Shown here: piece by piece, positions 6,695 through 15,621 of the stretch | Position numbering within the stretch: position 1 is the first letter of the stretch | Layout of the letters: each line of letters starts with the position of its first letter | DNA from: a virus | Reading direction: 5' to 3' (one strand) | DNA length: 24,894 nt | Virus record (IMG/VR): IMGVR_UViG_3300045135_001333 | Coordinates: 1 to 24,894 of that record | Translations under genes and position numbers: made by a program | Notes under the pieces: model-generated | Databases searched by the model: none | The model's input: the letters and a program-made list of their open reading frames with translations, nothing else | Told to the model about the DNA's origin: nothing

Positions 6695-8496
6695 GCGATG
6701 ACATCATCAAAGGTAAGGGTGTTTACAAGCGCGGTGCTGATGGTGTCAAAACACCGCAATCCTTCCCCGATGAATTAGCGCACACAACACACGGCGACAA
6801 GATGTCGCACTTTCATATCGACCATGCAACCGGTAAACCGCATGCTGAGATACCCGATAACATGCGTTTTTGGCCGATGGAGGCCGCTACGCGCTATCTT
6901 GCTGAACATATGGCGAAAGATAAAGCGCGTTATCCCGGTAACATAGCGCTAAATGAGGCGAAAAAGATAATGAATCAAGCGGCAATGGATTTTAACAGGA
7001 TTAAACGTCAAAACGGCGACGATTTTCATACAGTACCCATTCCGTTTGGTGAAGACGGGCAACTTAACGCTGAATACAAGTCAAATCACTACGGACAACA
7101 CGAATCAAGAAGAATTCCGACGTCAAATCGCAAGACGCGCGACTCAAAAGGACGCCTCATCAACCTGTATTACAATTCAGTAGCGCATCCTACGCTTGGG
7201 CGCTTCTTAGAATCCGGGGCATTTCACTTTGAGAAGGAATTTAGAAAGATTCTACAGTCATTGGGTATAGAAAGTGACTTAGGCGCTCGTCAAAACGTCA
7301 TCGAACCACAGGTTGTGGCGCGCGCTCCCGTAAGAATGGGTGATGGGAGCATCAAATTGCGTAGTTTGCTTCATCGTTATCATTCAAACGACAAAGACCC
7401 GGAGAGTAGAGATAACCACGTTGTACCGGAGTTCGCTCAAGAGCAGTACAACCAACAAGCGCAGTACGGGCAAATTAAACCGGAAGACATTATCGCAACA
7501 TTGGCGCAATATCCTAAGTTCTTTGAAACAATACAACGAGGAAGACCGCCGAACAACATCGTAAACGCGCTGATGTCTGAGGGTGTGTCGCAACGAAGAG
7601 CAAAACAAATGGCAATTGCTCCTGTTGGACAATTGGTTTTGGGTCGAGGTAAGAAAGGTGCTTCCACCAAACTCAATAATTTGGTAAGCGCGGCACAGAA
7701 TTACATTGGTATCGAGGGTCCGCGTCGCGACCCAACCATTGCTGACCTGTATCACAAGCATCGCAGTCACTTTGAAGGGCGCGTAGGTGGTGCGAACAGG
7801 GGTAGAACGGATGCGGCGAAGAGAATTTTGGCGACATTGAAGACCGCACAGGAATTGGACATTGATTTGACACCTGTACTCGGTAACGTGAGTCCAAACA
7901 CTACTGTTGTGAACAGTTGGCGAAGTTATGCAACCGGAAGAGGTGGTAAAGTGCTTGATTTTGAGGGTATGGGAATCGCACAAGAACATCATCAGATGCA
8001 TGCGAACATCAATCCGAGCAAAGAGCATTTGCACGATACCATTCCGAATCACATCAGCGTTGGTGACATGAATCCAATGGAGGATATGCAACAACCTCCG
8101 CCCATCGACCCTTCGATAGCCGCACCAACGACGCAACAGCCTTTAGCCACCGACCCATTTGGACCGGAAGGAACAGTAGTAACGCGTAACGACGGTGATG
8201 ATTTGATGACGTCGTTCGATGACCCTATGAGCGCAATTGCAATCATCATGGAGCGCGTACAAATGCGTGACACATGGGATGATGCGCAAATTATGAAGCG
8301 CGTCAATTATGTAAATCTTAATCCACAAAACAAAGACGATATGAGTTTGTTAGCCAAACACGTCGGACTTGAAACGAACGATGTGCGCGCTATAGCAATG
8401 GCGTATGGTGATTGGACTAACCTTGCGCAATCTTTTCAAGTAGGGCGCGATGTGGTTGAAATTATCAAAGCGTCGTGTGTGGAGGTTACAGCATGA
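6691..8496 (+). CDS. Large unknown protein, about 600 residues
   Basis: ATG 6691 follows GAGGTGG (6679-6685) at good spacing and overlaps the previous stop. The 601-residue product is polar, rich in His, Asn, Arg and Gln, with no signal peptide or membrane segment. The N-terminal 180 residues hold several His-rich stretches (for instance MSHFHIDHATGKPH). The middle is helical and basic, a Pro/Gln-rich linker lies at about 460-500, and a compact helical C-terminal domain ends near GRDVVEIIKASC. No recognised motif. Its His/Asn-rich style resembles the giant protein at 15622-21735. It may be a virion protein, by size and position only. Confidence 0.7.
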   Translation: MSDDIIKGKGVYKRGADGVKTPQSFPDELAHTTHGDKMSHFHIDHATGKPHAEIPDNMRFWPMEAATRYLAEHMAKDKARYPGNIALNEAKKIMNQAAMDFNRIKRQNGDDFHTVPIPFGEDGQLNAEYKSNHYGQHESRRIPTSNRKTRDSKGRLINLYYNSVAHPTLGRFLESGAFHFEKEFRKILQSLGIESDLGARQNVIEPQVVARAPVRMGDGSIKLRSLLHRYHSNDKDPESRDNHVVPEFAQEQYNQQAQYGQIKPEDIIATLAQYPKFFETIQRGRPPNNIVNALMSEGVSQRRAKQMAIAPVGQLVLGRGKKGASTKLNNLVSAAQNYIGIEGPRRDPTIADLYHKHRSHFEGRVGGANRGRTDAAKRILATLKTAQELDIDLTPVLGNVSPNTTVVNSWRSYATGRGGKVLDFEGMGIAQEHHQMHANINPSKEHLHDTIPNHISVGDMNPMEDMQQPPPIDPSIAAPTTQQPLATDPFGPEGTVVTRNDGDDLMTSFDDPMSAIAIIMERVQMRDTWDDAQIMKRVNYVNLNPQNKDDMSLLAKHVGLETNDVRAIAMAYGDWTNLAQSFQVGRDVVEIIKASCVEVTA

Positions 8497-9917
8497 GAAT
8501 TGAAGATGAAATTGAATGGAACAGCCACATTATCAAAAGTGGACGCGTTTTTGGAACATACGATTGGATGATAAGCAAAGGGTACAACCTTGAAGAAATC
8601 AACTACGTTGTTTTCGATACAATAGACGACACATGGGAACCGCTTGCAAAGGCAGTAGGAAAAGCAACGCAACAGCATCCCGACATTTTATTGAAAAATG
8701 CAATACGCGAAGCCTTACAACAAGACCAAGCGACTCAATTTCAGCAAAGAATGCAAGCGGGGCGCGAGGCAGGTCTTAACCCCAAACCAACAGGCGCGGA
8801 ATACATGCAAGCGAATAAACCGCTTTCAGCCGCGTATGCGGGATTGAGAAACATCATGTCCGGAGGCGCACATTCACGCGGCGATGTATCTGAACCCGAA
8901 GCACCCGAAGGACAACAAGAGCGATTTGGTGTGTTGAGCGCACTACGACGTCCGATTACTACTGCTACCTCGGCGCTCGGAGCGCGTTCCGCGAAGAATA
9001 AATACGGCAGATTAGGGACAAAGATTGCAAACAACACATTCGCAATGCAACGTTTGTTAGCAGGTCGAAAACCGGACGAATTATCTCCGGGTGAATTGGA
9101 GCGCTACAACAGATTGAAAGATTTGGTTGAAGGCGACGAACAAGAACAAAGTGAAATCGACACGCGCGGTTTTCAACAAAGAGCGAAAGAGCAAGCCAAT
9201 GCGCGCTTTGCTCAAAAGCGTCCAAACGCGGCTCCCGGTCAAGCACCATTCCCTCAAGCGGCGTCCCAAAAGTTACAGAATCCGCAAGAGGCTGAATCAC
9301 TTGATGATGTAGAAGAAGAAGTATCACCCGAAGCAGAAGCGGCAGTTGAAGAAGTAAACGCTAATGAAGAAGCGCGTCAAGCAAACACAGAAATGCCACC
9401 TCAAGAAGCAGGGAAGCCACAAGCGTCTGAATTCGACTTTAGAGAAGCGCTATCGGGAGTTGAAAACCCCTATTCTGCTGAAAGGCTTAGAGGTTTGAAC
9501 AAGGATTACGACGCAATGATAGAAAGAACGGGTGGTAACCCGACTTACGCTGACATCAAAGGGATGTTCAAGAACAGAAGAGGGTTGCAAAGACAAGACG
9601 CTATGCAGTTCTTGCTTAATCATTTCAATTTGTCGGAGGAAGAAGCCGAGAAACAAGCGGAGAAGTTGGTCGAAGAAACACCTGCGGAGGAAACACCTGC
9701 TGAACCTGCTGAACCTGCTGAACCTGCTGAACCTGCTGACGACGATGAAATTGATGACTTTGAGTTCGATGACGACGAGGGTATGGCTGACATAGACGAC
9801 GATGAAATTGATGACTTTGATGACGATGACGATGACGATGAAGAAAACCTCATTACAAGTTCAGACACCCTTGAATCTTTGAATATGGCATGGACGTTCT
9901 TGAAGCACCGCGTATGA
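8493..9917 (+). CDS. Unknown protein with repeat linker and acidic tail
   Basis: A 474-residue product. ATG 8493 has a perfect GGAGGT (8481-8486) and overlaps the previous stop as ATGA; a GTG at 8475 is less likely. Residues 1-60 form a compact domain with aromatic residues. A Gln/Ala/Arg-rich helical middle follows. Near residue 330 a segment (FDFREALSGVENPYSAERLRGL and on to about 390) looks folded. Then come AEP repeats (near 402-416) and an Asp-dominated tail with more than twenty acidic residues. The last 17 residues turn hydrophobic and aromatic, as if a docking peptide. Acidic, flexible proteins with a short binding end often act as scaffolds or chaperones in assembly, but here this is inference. 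Confidence 0.7.
   Translation: MRIEDEIEWNSHIIKSGRVFGTYDWMISKGYNLEEINYVVFDTIDDTWEPLAKAVGKATQQHPDILLKNAIREALQQDQATQFQQRMQAGREAGLNPKPTGAEYMQANKPLSAAYAGLRNIMSGGAHSRGDVSEPEAPEGQQERFGVLSALRRPITTATSALGARSAKNKYGRLGTKIANNTFAMQRLLAGRKPDELSPGELERYNRLKDLVEGDEQEQSEIDTRGFQQRAKEQANARFAQKRPNAAPGQAPFPQAASQKLQNPQEAESLDDVEEEVSPEAEAAVEEVNANEEARQANTEMPPQEAGKPQASEFDFREALSGVENPYSAERLRGLNKDYDAMIERTGGNPTYADIKGMFKNRRGLQRQDAMQFLLNHFNLSEEEAEKQAEKLVEETPAEETPAEPAEPAEPAEPADDDEIDDFEFDDDEGMADIDDDEIDDFDDDDDDDEENLITSSDTLESLNMAWTFLKHRV
9696..9740 (+). repeat. Five tandem 9-base CCTGCTGAA repeats
   Basis: Five in-frame copies of CCTGCTGAA (the last ends GAC) code for repeated Pro-Ala-Glu (AEP) units. They make a linker between the folded part and the acidic tail of the protein. 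Copy number is likely to vary between related genomes by slippage. Confidence 0.85.
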
Positions 9918-9927
9918 GGTGGTGTTT

Positions 9928-11328
9928 ATGCAGGGGCTAAACCTTGAAACCATCGAAGAGATTGATTACGAAGTAGCCAAGCGCGACTTCAAATTCTTCT
10001 TTGAAGAGATTCTCGGTTTTCAGTTGTCGTGGCATCATGAGAAATGGTTCAACAATCTTGAAGCGCAACGTCGATACTGTGTCAAAGCGGCGCGTGACCA
10101 CGGTAAGTCCACGCTGTTTCTCGGTTATCTGTTATGGAAGGTAGCGTTCAATCCAAAGTGTAAGGCGGTATTGATTTCACACAGTCTACATCAGTCCATT
10201 CACCATATGCGCACATTGAACGATTTGATTGACGGCATTCCCTTTCTTGCGCGAATGAAAAAGAGCGACGCATGGTCGAAAACATTCTTTGGGTTCACTA
10301 ATGGTTCTAACATTAGCGCGAAATCGGTTGGTGGTGCTATTCGTGGTATTCACCCCGACCTCATTCTGTGTGACGACATTCTGTGGGGTACAACAGACAC
10401 CGAGTTGCAAAGAGTTGCGAGTTGGTTTTACGAGGTTCTTGTACCGACGCTTCACCACACATCCAAACTCATGATTGTTGGTACGCCGTTTACACCAACT
10501 GACCTTTACACGGAGTTGGAACAGCGCGAAGGGTATCTTGTCGAAACGTACCCTGCGATTGATGCAAAGGGCGTAGCGTTGTGGCCGGAACGGTGGGACT
10601 TAGAATCCCTTGATGCGCGTCGCAACGATATGCCGGCGATTGCGTTTGCGCGTGAATACTTGTGTGAACCTATGGACGACATGAGCAGTTTGTTCCCGTC
10701 TGTTGTTCTACAAGCCGCGAAGGATAGCGATTTGACACTCATGAAACGTGCGACAGGTGACCCCGATGACCAATACTTCGTCGGTTGGGACCCTGCTATC
10801 TCATCGGACAGAACTGCTGACTACACCGTTATGGTTGTGCTTCGTCGTCCTTCAACTAATCCGGAATTATTGGAATTGGTGCATGTTGTGCGTCGCAAGA
10901 ATATGGATTTCAGAACACAGATTATGGAAATTCAAAAAATCAATGCGCGCTTTGCACCCGATGTTATCGAACTTGAAGCCAATAACTTTCAGCGCGTGTT
11001 TGCTACAGAACTAAGGGCGGATACCGATTTACCAATCAAGACGTTCATCTCTACGCGCCAACGCCGTGAGTCGCTTCTCATGGGCTTGGTACTGCGTTTT
11101 GAGAATGAACAAATGCGACTACCGTGGGGTGATGAGCATTCAAGAAACATCATTAGCGAGTTGGAACGGGAACTCCTTATGTTCGGTATGTCGAAGAAAG
11201 GTAAGTTGGACAGTATTGGACGACACGATGACTTTGCGATTGCACTCGCTTTAGCGCATTGGGCGACGACAGAATTCCGTGAGCGCATAATTGACATTGA
11301 TGACATGATGGCGGGGTTGATTGATTGA
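9928..11328 (+). CDS. terL: Terminase large subunit (packaging ATPase and nuclease)
   Basis: A 466-residue product, a normal length. ATG 9928 follows GAGGTGGT (9916-9923); GTG 9919 would lie inside that site. ATPase motifs: Walker A AARDHGKST (54-62), Walker B LILCDD (145-150) and the coupling motif VGTP (184-187). RNase-H-like nuclease: FVGWDPA with D288, IELEAN with E348/E350, and GRHDDFAIA with D434/D435. By family knowledge it uses ATP to pump DNA through the portal into the prohead and cuts the concatemer. All key residues are present, so it should be active. Downstream a TTG-started gene overlaps its stop as TTGA, and the portal gene follows that. In many viruses the small subunit is directly next to it; here about 4.9 kb of other genes lie between. 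Confidence 0.95.
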   Translation: MQGLNLETIEEIDYEVAKRDFKFFFEEILGFQLSWHHEKWFNNLEAQRRYCVKAARDHGKSTLFLGYLLWKVAFNPKCKAVLISHSLHQSIHHMRTLNDLIDGIPFLARMKKSDAWSKTFFGFTNGSNISAKSVGGAIRGIHPDLILCDDILWGTTDTELQRVASWFYEVLVPTLHHTSKLMIVGTPFTPTDLYTELEQREGYLVETYPAIDAKGVALWPERWDLESLDARRNDMPAIAFAREYLCEPMDDMSSLFPSVVLQAAKDSDLTLMKRATGDPDDQYFVGWDPAISSDRTADYTVMVVLRRPSTNPELLELVHVVRRKNMDFRTQIMEIQKINARFAPDVIELEANNFQRVFATELRADTDLPIKTFISTRQRRESLLMGLVLRFENEQMRLPWGDEHSRNIISELERELLMFGMSKKGKLDSIGRHDDFAIALALAHWATTEFRERIIDIDDMMAGLID

Positions 11329-12722
11329 GTTGGACAGGTTCGATATTGAAGGATATGGCGATTGAGGAACTTCTCAAAGCCGCCACAATTTCATCACCGA
11401 ACATCGGTGATGGACCGTCCACTCAATCACAAGGCGGTGGTAAATTAAGCGGAAGCGCGCCACCACCCAAAGAAGACGCACAGGAAGAAGCGGAAGAGGA
11501 AAAGAAAATCAAACAGACTGTGAAGGAACAGTTGAAACGCGCTATGCCTCAAAACGGTTGGTTTCAATCAATGTTTGGCAGGGATGCTGAAACAATGGTT
11601 AAGGAGTTAAGAAGCGCGCGAAGAATACGCAAAGATTTGCGCGAAGACATCGACCTTGCCATTGATGCGATACGCATTGCAAAGCGAGAGGAAGTTGAAG
11701 AAACCATCAACAACTTGTCGTGGAGCGATGACCACCTTTCGTCAATTCGTTCACTCGGCGTGTCCGACAGGGATTTGATGTCGTTGAGGAAACATGGTAA
11801 TACGCGCGGTATTGCTTTGAAACAAGCGTGTATCATGTGGGAGAAAGCGAACGATGTTATCACAAAGTTGTCACAGGTTGAGGGTGATTTTAACGAAGAC
11901 CAATTGCAGTTGTGGGTCGATTCTCGACAGATGAGAAAGGACGCTAAGAAGCAATGGAAGGAAACCCTGCATCCTGTTGATAACATCAAAAAACAGGAAT
12001 CAATTTGGTTGGGTAAAACTGTGAATGTTTTGGAAACGCGCGGTCCTTTGTCATCCAATGAGATATTCAATTCAATAGGCGCACCAAAGAATTTGACAGT
12101 CCGTAAAATGTCCGCGCTTTTGAAGACGCATGGTATTGATTTTAACATTGAAAAGATTGGGTCGAATTATGGTTTGGTTGAAAATAATGTCGTCATCGTC
12201 AAAAGCATATGGGCTTATGCGGCAGGTTTTCTTGACGCTGACGGTTACGTTACAATCACGAAGCGCGGAGAGCCGAGAGCAGGTTTCATTGCGACGGGTT
12301 CTCGCGGAAAAATGCATTGCGAGAATTTACACAAGGCGCTTGGATGCGGTGTTCTACAGACCGATTTAAAGGTGCATAAATCAAGCACTCGTTCTCAACA
12401 TCGCTTGCAATTTTACAGCGAAGATGATTTACGCACATTACTCAAAGGCGTTCTACCGCATTTGCAAATGAAGAAGGCACAAGGGCGCGCAGTTTTGGAA
12501 TTGTTGGATTTGCGAGGGCGCGGTAGTGACATCGTTAAATCAAGACGGGAAGAATTATACCGCATTGTGAAGTGGGAGAATTGGAAAGATGTTCCCAATG
12601 AGCGAGAAAAGTTGCTTCGACAATGGAAGGTTGATGAATCAGAAGTTCTTACATGGGGGCAACGGGATAGTGAATTGATACAACTTGTCGATGATGTTGA
12701 ACGGATGGAGAGGGTGATTTAA
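11325..12722 (+). CDS. Protein with in-frame LAGLIDADG homing endonuclease domain
   Basis: A 465-residue product; TTG 11325 overlaps the terminase stop, and ATG 11355 is the alternative. Residues 1-220 are helical and charged, with an acidic Glu run near 50-60 and no known fold. Residues about 228-285 look like a winged helix (LSSNEIFNSIGAPK). A LAGLIDADG motif follows, AAGFLDADGYV (299-309), with a single-domain homing endonuclease body to about 400, then a helical end. With one motif it would act as a dimer and cut a long DNA site. No intein splice residues or downstream extein are seen, so this is a domain fusion or an invader that kept the frame. It lies between terminase and portal, a common place for viral homing endonucleases. 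Confidence 0.8.
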   Translation: MSWTGSILKDMAIEELLKAATISSPNIGDGPSTQSQGGGKLSGSAPPPKEDAQEEAEEEKKIKQTVKEQLKRAMPQNGWFQSMFGRDAETMVKELRSARRIRKDLREDIDLAIDAIRIAKREEVEETINNLSWSDDHLSSIRSLGVSDRDLMSLRKHGNTRGIALKQACIMWEKANDVITKLSQVEGDFNEDQLQLWVDSRQMRKDAKKQWKETLHPVDNIKKQESIWLGKTVNVLETRGPLSSNEIFNSIGAPKNLTVRKMSALLKTHGIDFNIEKIGSNYGLVENNVVIVKSIWAYAAGFLDADGYVTITKRGEPRAGFIATGSRGKMHCENLHKALGCGVLQTDLKVHKSSTRSQHRLQFYSEDDLRTLLKGVLPHLQMKKAQGRAVLELLDLRGRGSDIVKSRREELYRIVKWENWKDVPNEREKLLRQWKVDESEVLTWGQRDSELIQLVDDVERMERVI

Positions 12723-14542
12723 TGGTAGAAGAAAAGGGCTTAGTCGGACGATTTTTGTCGTCGCTCTCAAGACCATTCCGTAGGCGCTCAACACCCGAAC
12801 CAATCATGCCTTTGTGGAAGGCGGGTATTCAAGAGCCTGTCCTTGTTCAAGGTGTTTCGATACCTGCCCTGTACGCGACAGTACAAGAGTCGGTTGTTTT
12901 ACGAACAACCATCAACACATTATGTCAAGAGATATTTAGGCGCGGTCATTATTGGCAAAAGAAATTTCACAAGAAATGTACGAACTGTCATGAAGAATAT
13001 AATCATGATACTGTTCAACAATGTCGGATATGCGGTAATGAAGAATTCGATAGTCCGAATGCAGACCAAGTGATGTATCCGCGTTGGTTGTTGGAACAGC
13101 GCAACAGCATGGACCAATCGTTCATGGACGTTATGCGCGAAATTGAATGGGATTTGGACATCGTTGATGACGCGTTTCTCATTCTTATCAAAGAGTATTT
13201 CATCGACCCCGAAAGCGGTGACATCTCGTTTTTCAGAATCAAAGAGGTTATGCGCGGCGACCCAACCTTCATGAGAATCGTTGCTGATAAGCGCGGAGCG
13301 AGAGGTGGTCGGTATTTGCTATGCCCTGTACACCGCGACAGAACATACCCGCACAACGGTGATTATCACAAGTGCGAAGTATGCTCTCTACCTCTTCAAG
13401 ACGTTCACTACATCAACACAGCAGGTAGTGGTAAAACGCAATACTACATTGAAGGTGAAGTGTTACACACAAGTAAATTCAACCCTTCAAAATTGTATGG
13501 TCGAAGTCCTGTAGCGACCATGTGGCGTCAAGCGCAAACATTGACAGCGATGGACAATTACATTTACCTCGCGTATCAAAAGCGTCGTATCCCTCGCGGA
13601 GTCCTCGCTATCACTACGGACAACATTCAATCTACAGCATCCTTTTGGAAGGGCGCGGAAGAGAAGATGGAGCGCGACCCTCACTACATTCCGAAGGTCG
13701 GTATTGAATCAGCATCGGGTCGAGGTAAAGTCGAGTTCGTTCGATTCATGGACAGCCTTGATGAAATGCAGTACGCTCAAGTACGCGACGAAGTGCGAAT
13801 GAGAATTGCCGCGTTCTACGGTGTATCGAGCATCTTCATGATGGACGCAGGTAAAACAGGCGGACTGAACAATGAGGGTATGCAAATCCTTGTCACCAAC
13901 CGCGCTGTCGAATACGGGCAGAAAATTTACGCGAAGAACCTCTTCCCTCGCTTGTTGAAAGAAATGGGCGTCGATGAGTGGGAATTGACACTTTATCCGA
14001 ATGAAGAAGAAGATGACGTTACGCGCCTACGTCGAGATGAACAGGAAGTCAATATCGCACAGCGTATGCAATCACTCGGTTTTGAAGCCGAATTGACGGA
14101 AGATGCGGGGCGCGACATCCGATTCACTTACAAGAAACCCGACCCTCAACCACAGCAACAACCACCTCCGGGTGCAGGTGGAGGCGGCGCGCCACCACCT
14201 ATGCCACCGGGCGGCGGTGGTATGCCTATGCCACCGCAGGGCTTACCTCCTATGGGCGGTGCAATGATGCCTCAAGGTGGTGGGGGGCTTCCACCTCAAG
14301 GCGGAGCGCCACCACAGGGTCAAGGTACACCGATTATGATGATGGAAAAAGCAATCGGTTTGGGCGAAGGAACAGGACAGCGCGACAACGGACCTGCACC
14401 GCTTAGTTCTGAAACACATCTTAGTGGTGCGCCGAAGACAAAGAAGAATCAGCGCGGTTCTGAAAAAACCATAACGGAGCAAATGCTTGACGCGGTTGAG
14501 GATGCAAAAGACCCAACATCACAGAAAGAAAGCGGGTTTTGA
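12722..14542 (+). CDS. Portal protein with two inserted zinc modules
   Basis: A 606-residue product; ATG 12722 follows GGTGATTTA and shares a base with the previous TAA. The body matches HK97-type portals: an N-terminal basic segment, a helical core with WRQAQTLTAMDNYIYLAYQKRRIPRG-like clip/stem features, and a conserved region around FYGVSSIFMMDAGKTGGLNNEGMQI. It would form the dodecameric DNA channel at one capsid vertex and bind the terminase. Unusual are two Cys clusters: C86, C89, C101, C104 and C201, H204, C218, C221, which should each bind a zinc ion. The region from about 475 to 570 is very rich in Pro, Gly, Met and Gln and probably disordered. A charged C-terminus follows. The next gene begins at TTG 14539 inside its stop. 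Confidence 0.85.
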   Translation: MVEEKGLVGRFLSSLSRPFRRRSTPEPIMPLWKAGIQEPVLVQGVSIPALYATVQESVVLRTTINTLCQEIFRRGHYWQKKFHKKCTNCHEEYNHDTVQQCRICGNEEFDSPNADQVMYPRWLLEQRNSMDQSFMDVMREIEWDLDIVDDAFLILIKEYFIDPESGDISFFRIKEVMRGDPTFMRIVADKRGARGGRYLLCPVHRDRTYPHNGDYHKCEVCSLPLQDVHYINTAGSGKTQYYIEGEVLHTSKFNPSKLYGRSPVATMWRQAQTLTAMDNYIYLAYQKRRIPRGVLAITTDNIQSTASFWKGAEEKMERDPHYIPKVGIESASGRGKVEFVRFMDSLDEMQYAQVRDEVRMRIAAFYGVSSIFMMDAGKTGGLNNEGMQILVTNRAVEYGQKIYAKNLFPRLLKEMGVDEWELTLYPNEEEDDVTRLRRDEQEVNIAQRMQSLGFEAELTEDAGRDIRFTYKKPDPQPQQQPPPGAGGGGAPPPMPPGGGGMPMPPQGLPPMGGAMMPQGGGGLPPQGGAPPQGQGTPIMMMEKAIGLGEGTGQRDNGPAPLSSETHLSGAPKTKKNQRGSEKTITEQMLDAVEDAKDPTSQKESGF

Positions 14543-14922
14543 GTGCCGATACCTTCAAGAGTCGAGCAGACATGGGCTTACCTATGAGCGACCTTCTCAA
14601 TAAGATGGACCCAATGGTGCGCAAATTAGAAACAGCAATGGCTGAATTCAAAGTTGCACTTGCGAACAACGACCTTGTATCAGCCGAACAATTCCTACGC
14701 AGTATTCAATCGACAAGCGATTATCTCGCTGATGATGTCACCGCGATTTACAAGTCGCAAAACGACAACAAGATTCAAGGAATCAACGACAGATTCGCAG
14801 GTGGTTTCCCTGTCGCGCAATTCAACAGCGTCGAAAACGTCATTGCTAAGGGAGAACGACCAATGGGATACATTGGACCGGACAGAATCGGTGGCGTTTT
14901 TACAAAGCAAGGACAGGTGTGA
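14539..14922 (+). CDS. Small helical protein downstream of portal
   Basis: A 127-residue product; TTG 14539 overlaps the portal stop as TTGA, with ATG 14572 and 14584 as shorter options. The middle (about 20-75) is helical with heptad-like spacing of Leu, Met and Ile. The last 45 residues are Gly-rich and polar. No catalytic motif, signal peptide or membrane span is seen. Its size and place after the portal fit a head assembly helper or connector component, but I do not recognise the family. Confidence 0.6.
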   Translation: MSADTFKSRADMGLPMSDLLNKMDPMVRKLETAMAEFKVALANNDLVSAEQFLRSIQSTSDYLADDVTAIYKSQNDNKIQGINDRFAGGFPVAQFNSVENVIAKGERPMGYIGPDRIGGVFTKQGQV

Positions 14923-14925
14923 TTC

Positions 14926-15276
14926 TTGACGAATGAGGAATCTGATGCTACATTGTTGATGAAAGCACTCATCAGCAAGATGGAAAGCATGGATGCCGAA
15001 GTGCGTATGTTGCGCAAACAAGTGTCGAACCCTCAAGCGCTTCTCCGTAAATCGGGCTTTGTTAAGGCAGTAACACCTGCTACTGAAGATGCATGGGGCG
15101 ACCCACTACGCGGTGAGCGCGATGAAGTTATCGCAAAAGCCGGTGATGGTGTAAACGAAAGCATGGGTATCGCTATGCCGAACTCAAACGAAGAGTGGCA
15201 TGAAATGTCATGGGATGAAATTCACGCGATGGCGAATCAAGCCGCACAAGCAGAAGGAAGGAGGATTGACCAATGA
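14926..15276 (+). CDS. Small protein sharing a C-terminal SWD motif with the protease-scaffold
   Basis: A 116-residue product starting with TTG 14926, five or so bases after AGGTGTGAT. An N-terminal helix (about 5-35, with Met, Leu and Lys) leads to a polar middle. Near the end, MSWDEIHAMANQA (residues 94-106) closely matches MSWDDVHRLANKA near the C-terminus of the prohead protease-scaffold protein (positions 23163-23201). A shared short tail suggests both bind the same partner, for example the capsid protein or portal. It overlaps the next ATG by ATGA. Family unknown. Confidence 0.65.
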   Translation: MTNEESDATLLMKALISKMESMDAEVRMLRKQVSNPQALLRKSGFVKAVTPATEDAWGDPLRGERDEVIAKAGDGVNESMGIAMPNSNEEWHEMSWDEIHAMANQAAQAEGRRIDQ

Positions 15277-15608
15277 AGCCAATGAAAGTCGAAGCAGGTG
15301 AAAACGCGCCCGATTTAGAAGCACTACTCAAGGAAGCCAAAACCGTTGAGGGCAAATTCGGCTCACAGAACGCTGACGCGTTTCAAAGTGTGCGCGGTGT
15401 AGAAACCGTTCAACCGGGTTACTATTGGACAAACCAACAAAACATCGAAGTCGAAGACGTGAAGAAAGACGCGCCAAAGAGTGAGAACGTCACCTTGATT
15501 GAAGCAAACCCACACGACAACGCTCTACCCGCACACGAAAACAAAGCCGGTGGTGACCCCGAAAAGAGTCCTCCGAGCGCGTTTACCATAACCGATTATT
15601 TCAGTTGA
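15273..15608 (+). CDS. Small acidic protein of unknown function
   Basis: A 111-residue product; ATG 15273 has a strong AGGAGG ribosome binding site about 8 bases upstream and overlaps the previous stop. It is rich in Glu, Asn, Pro and Lys, with an N-terminal helix and a Thr/Ile/Tyr-containing C-terminal end (SAFTITDYFS). It appears largely unfolded. It sits directly before the giant gene, whose binding site overlaps this gene's stop. No family recognised; a linker or assembly factor is possible. Confidence 0.6.
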   Translation: MKPMKVEAGENAPDLEALLKEAKTVEGKFGSQNADAFQSVRGVETVQPGYYWTNQQNIEVEDVKKDAPKSENVTLIEANPHDNALPAHENKAGGDPEKSPPSAFTITDYFS

Positions 15609-15621
15609 GGTGGTGAGTGGT

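Noticed and set aside
7384-8136. Long minus-strand frame of 250 residues
   Set aside because: Opposite the unknown 601-residue gene, with Cys/Arg/Ser-rich shadow composition and no start signal.
9620-9868. Ser-rich minus-strand frame
   Set aside because: Its runs of Ser and Ala are only the complement of the Asp and AEP repeat region.
11564-12148. Minus-strand frame of 194 residues
   Set aside because: Antisense to the LAGLIDADG-containing gene; no domain and no ribosome binding site.
11325-12722. Intein interpretation of the LAGLIDADG domain
   Set aside because: No Cys/Ser splice junction, no terminal His-Asn pair and no split host protein around it.
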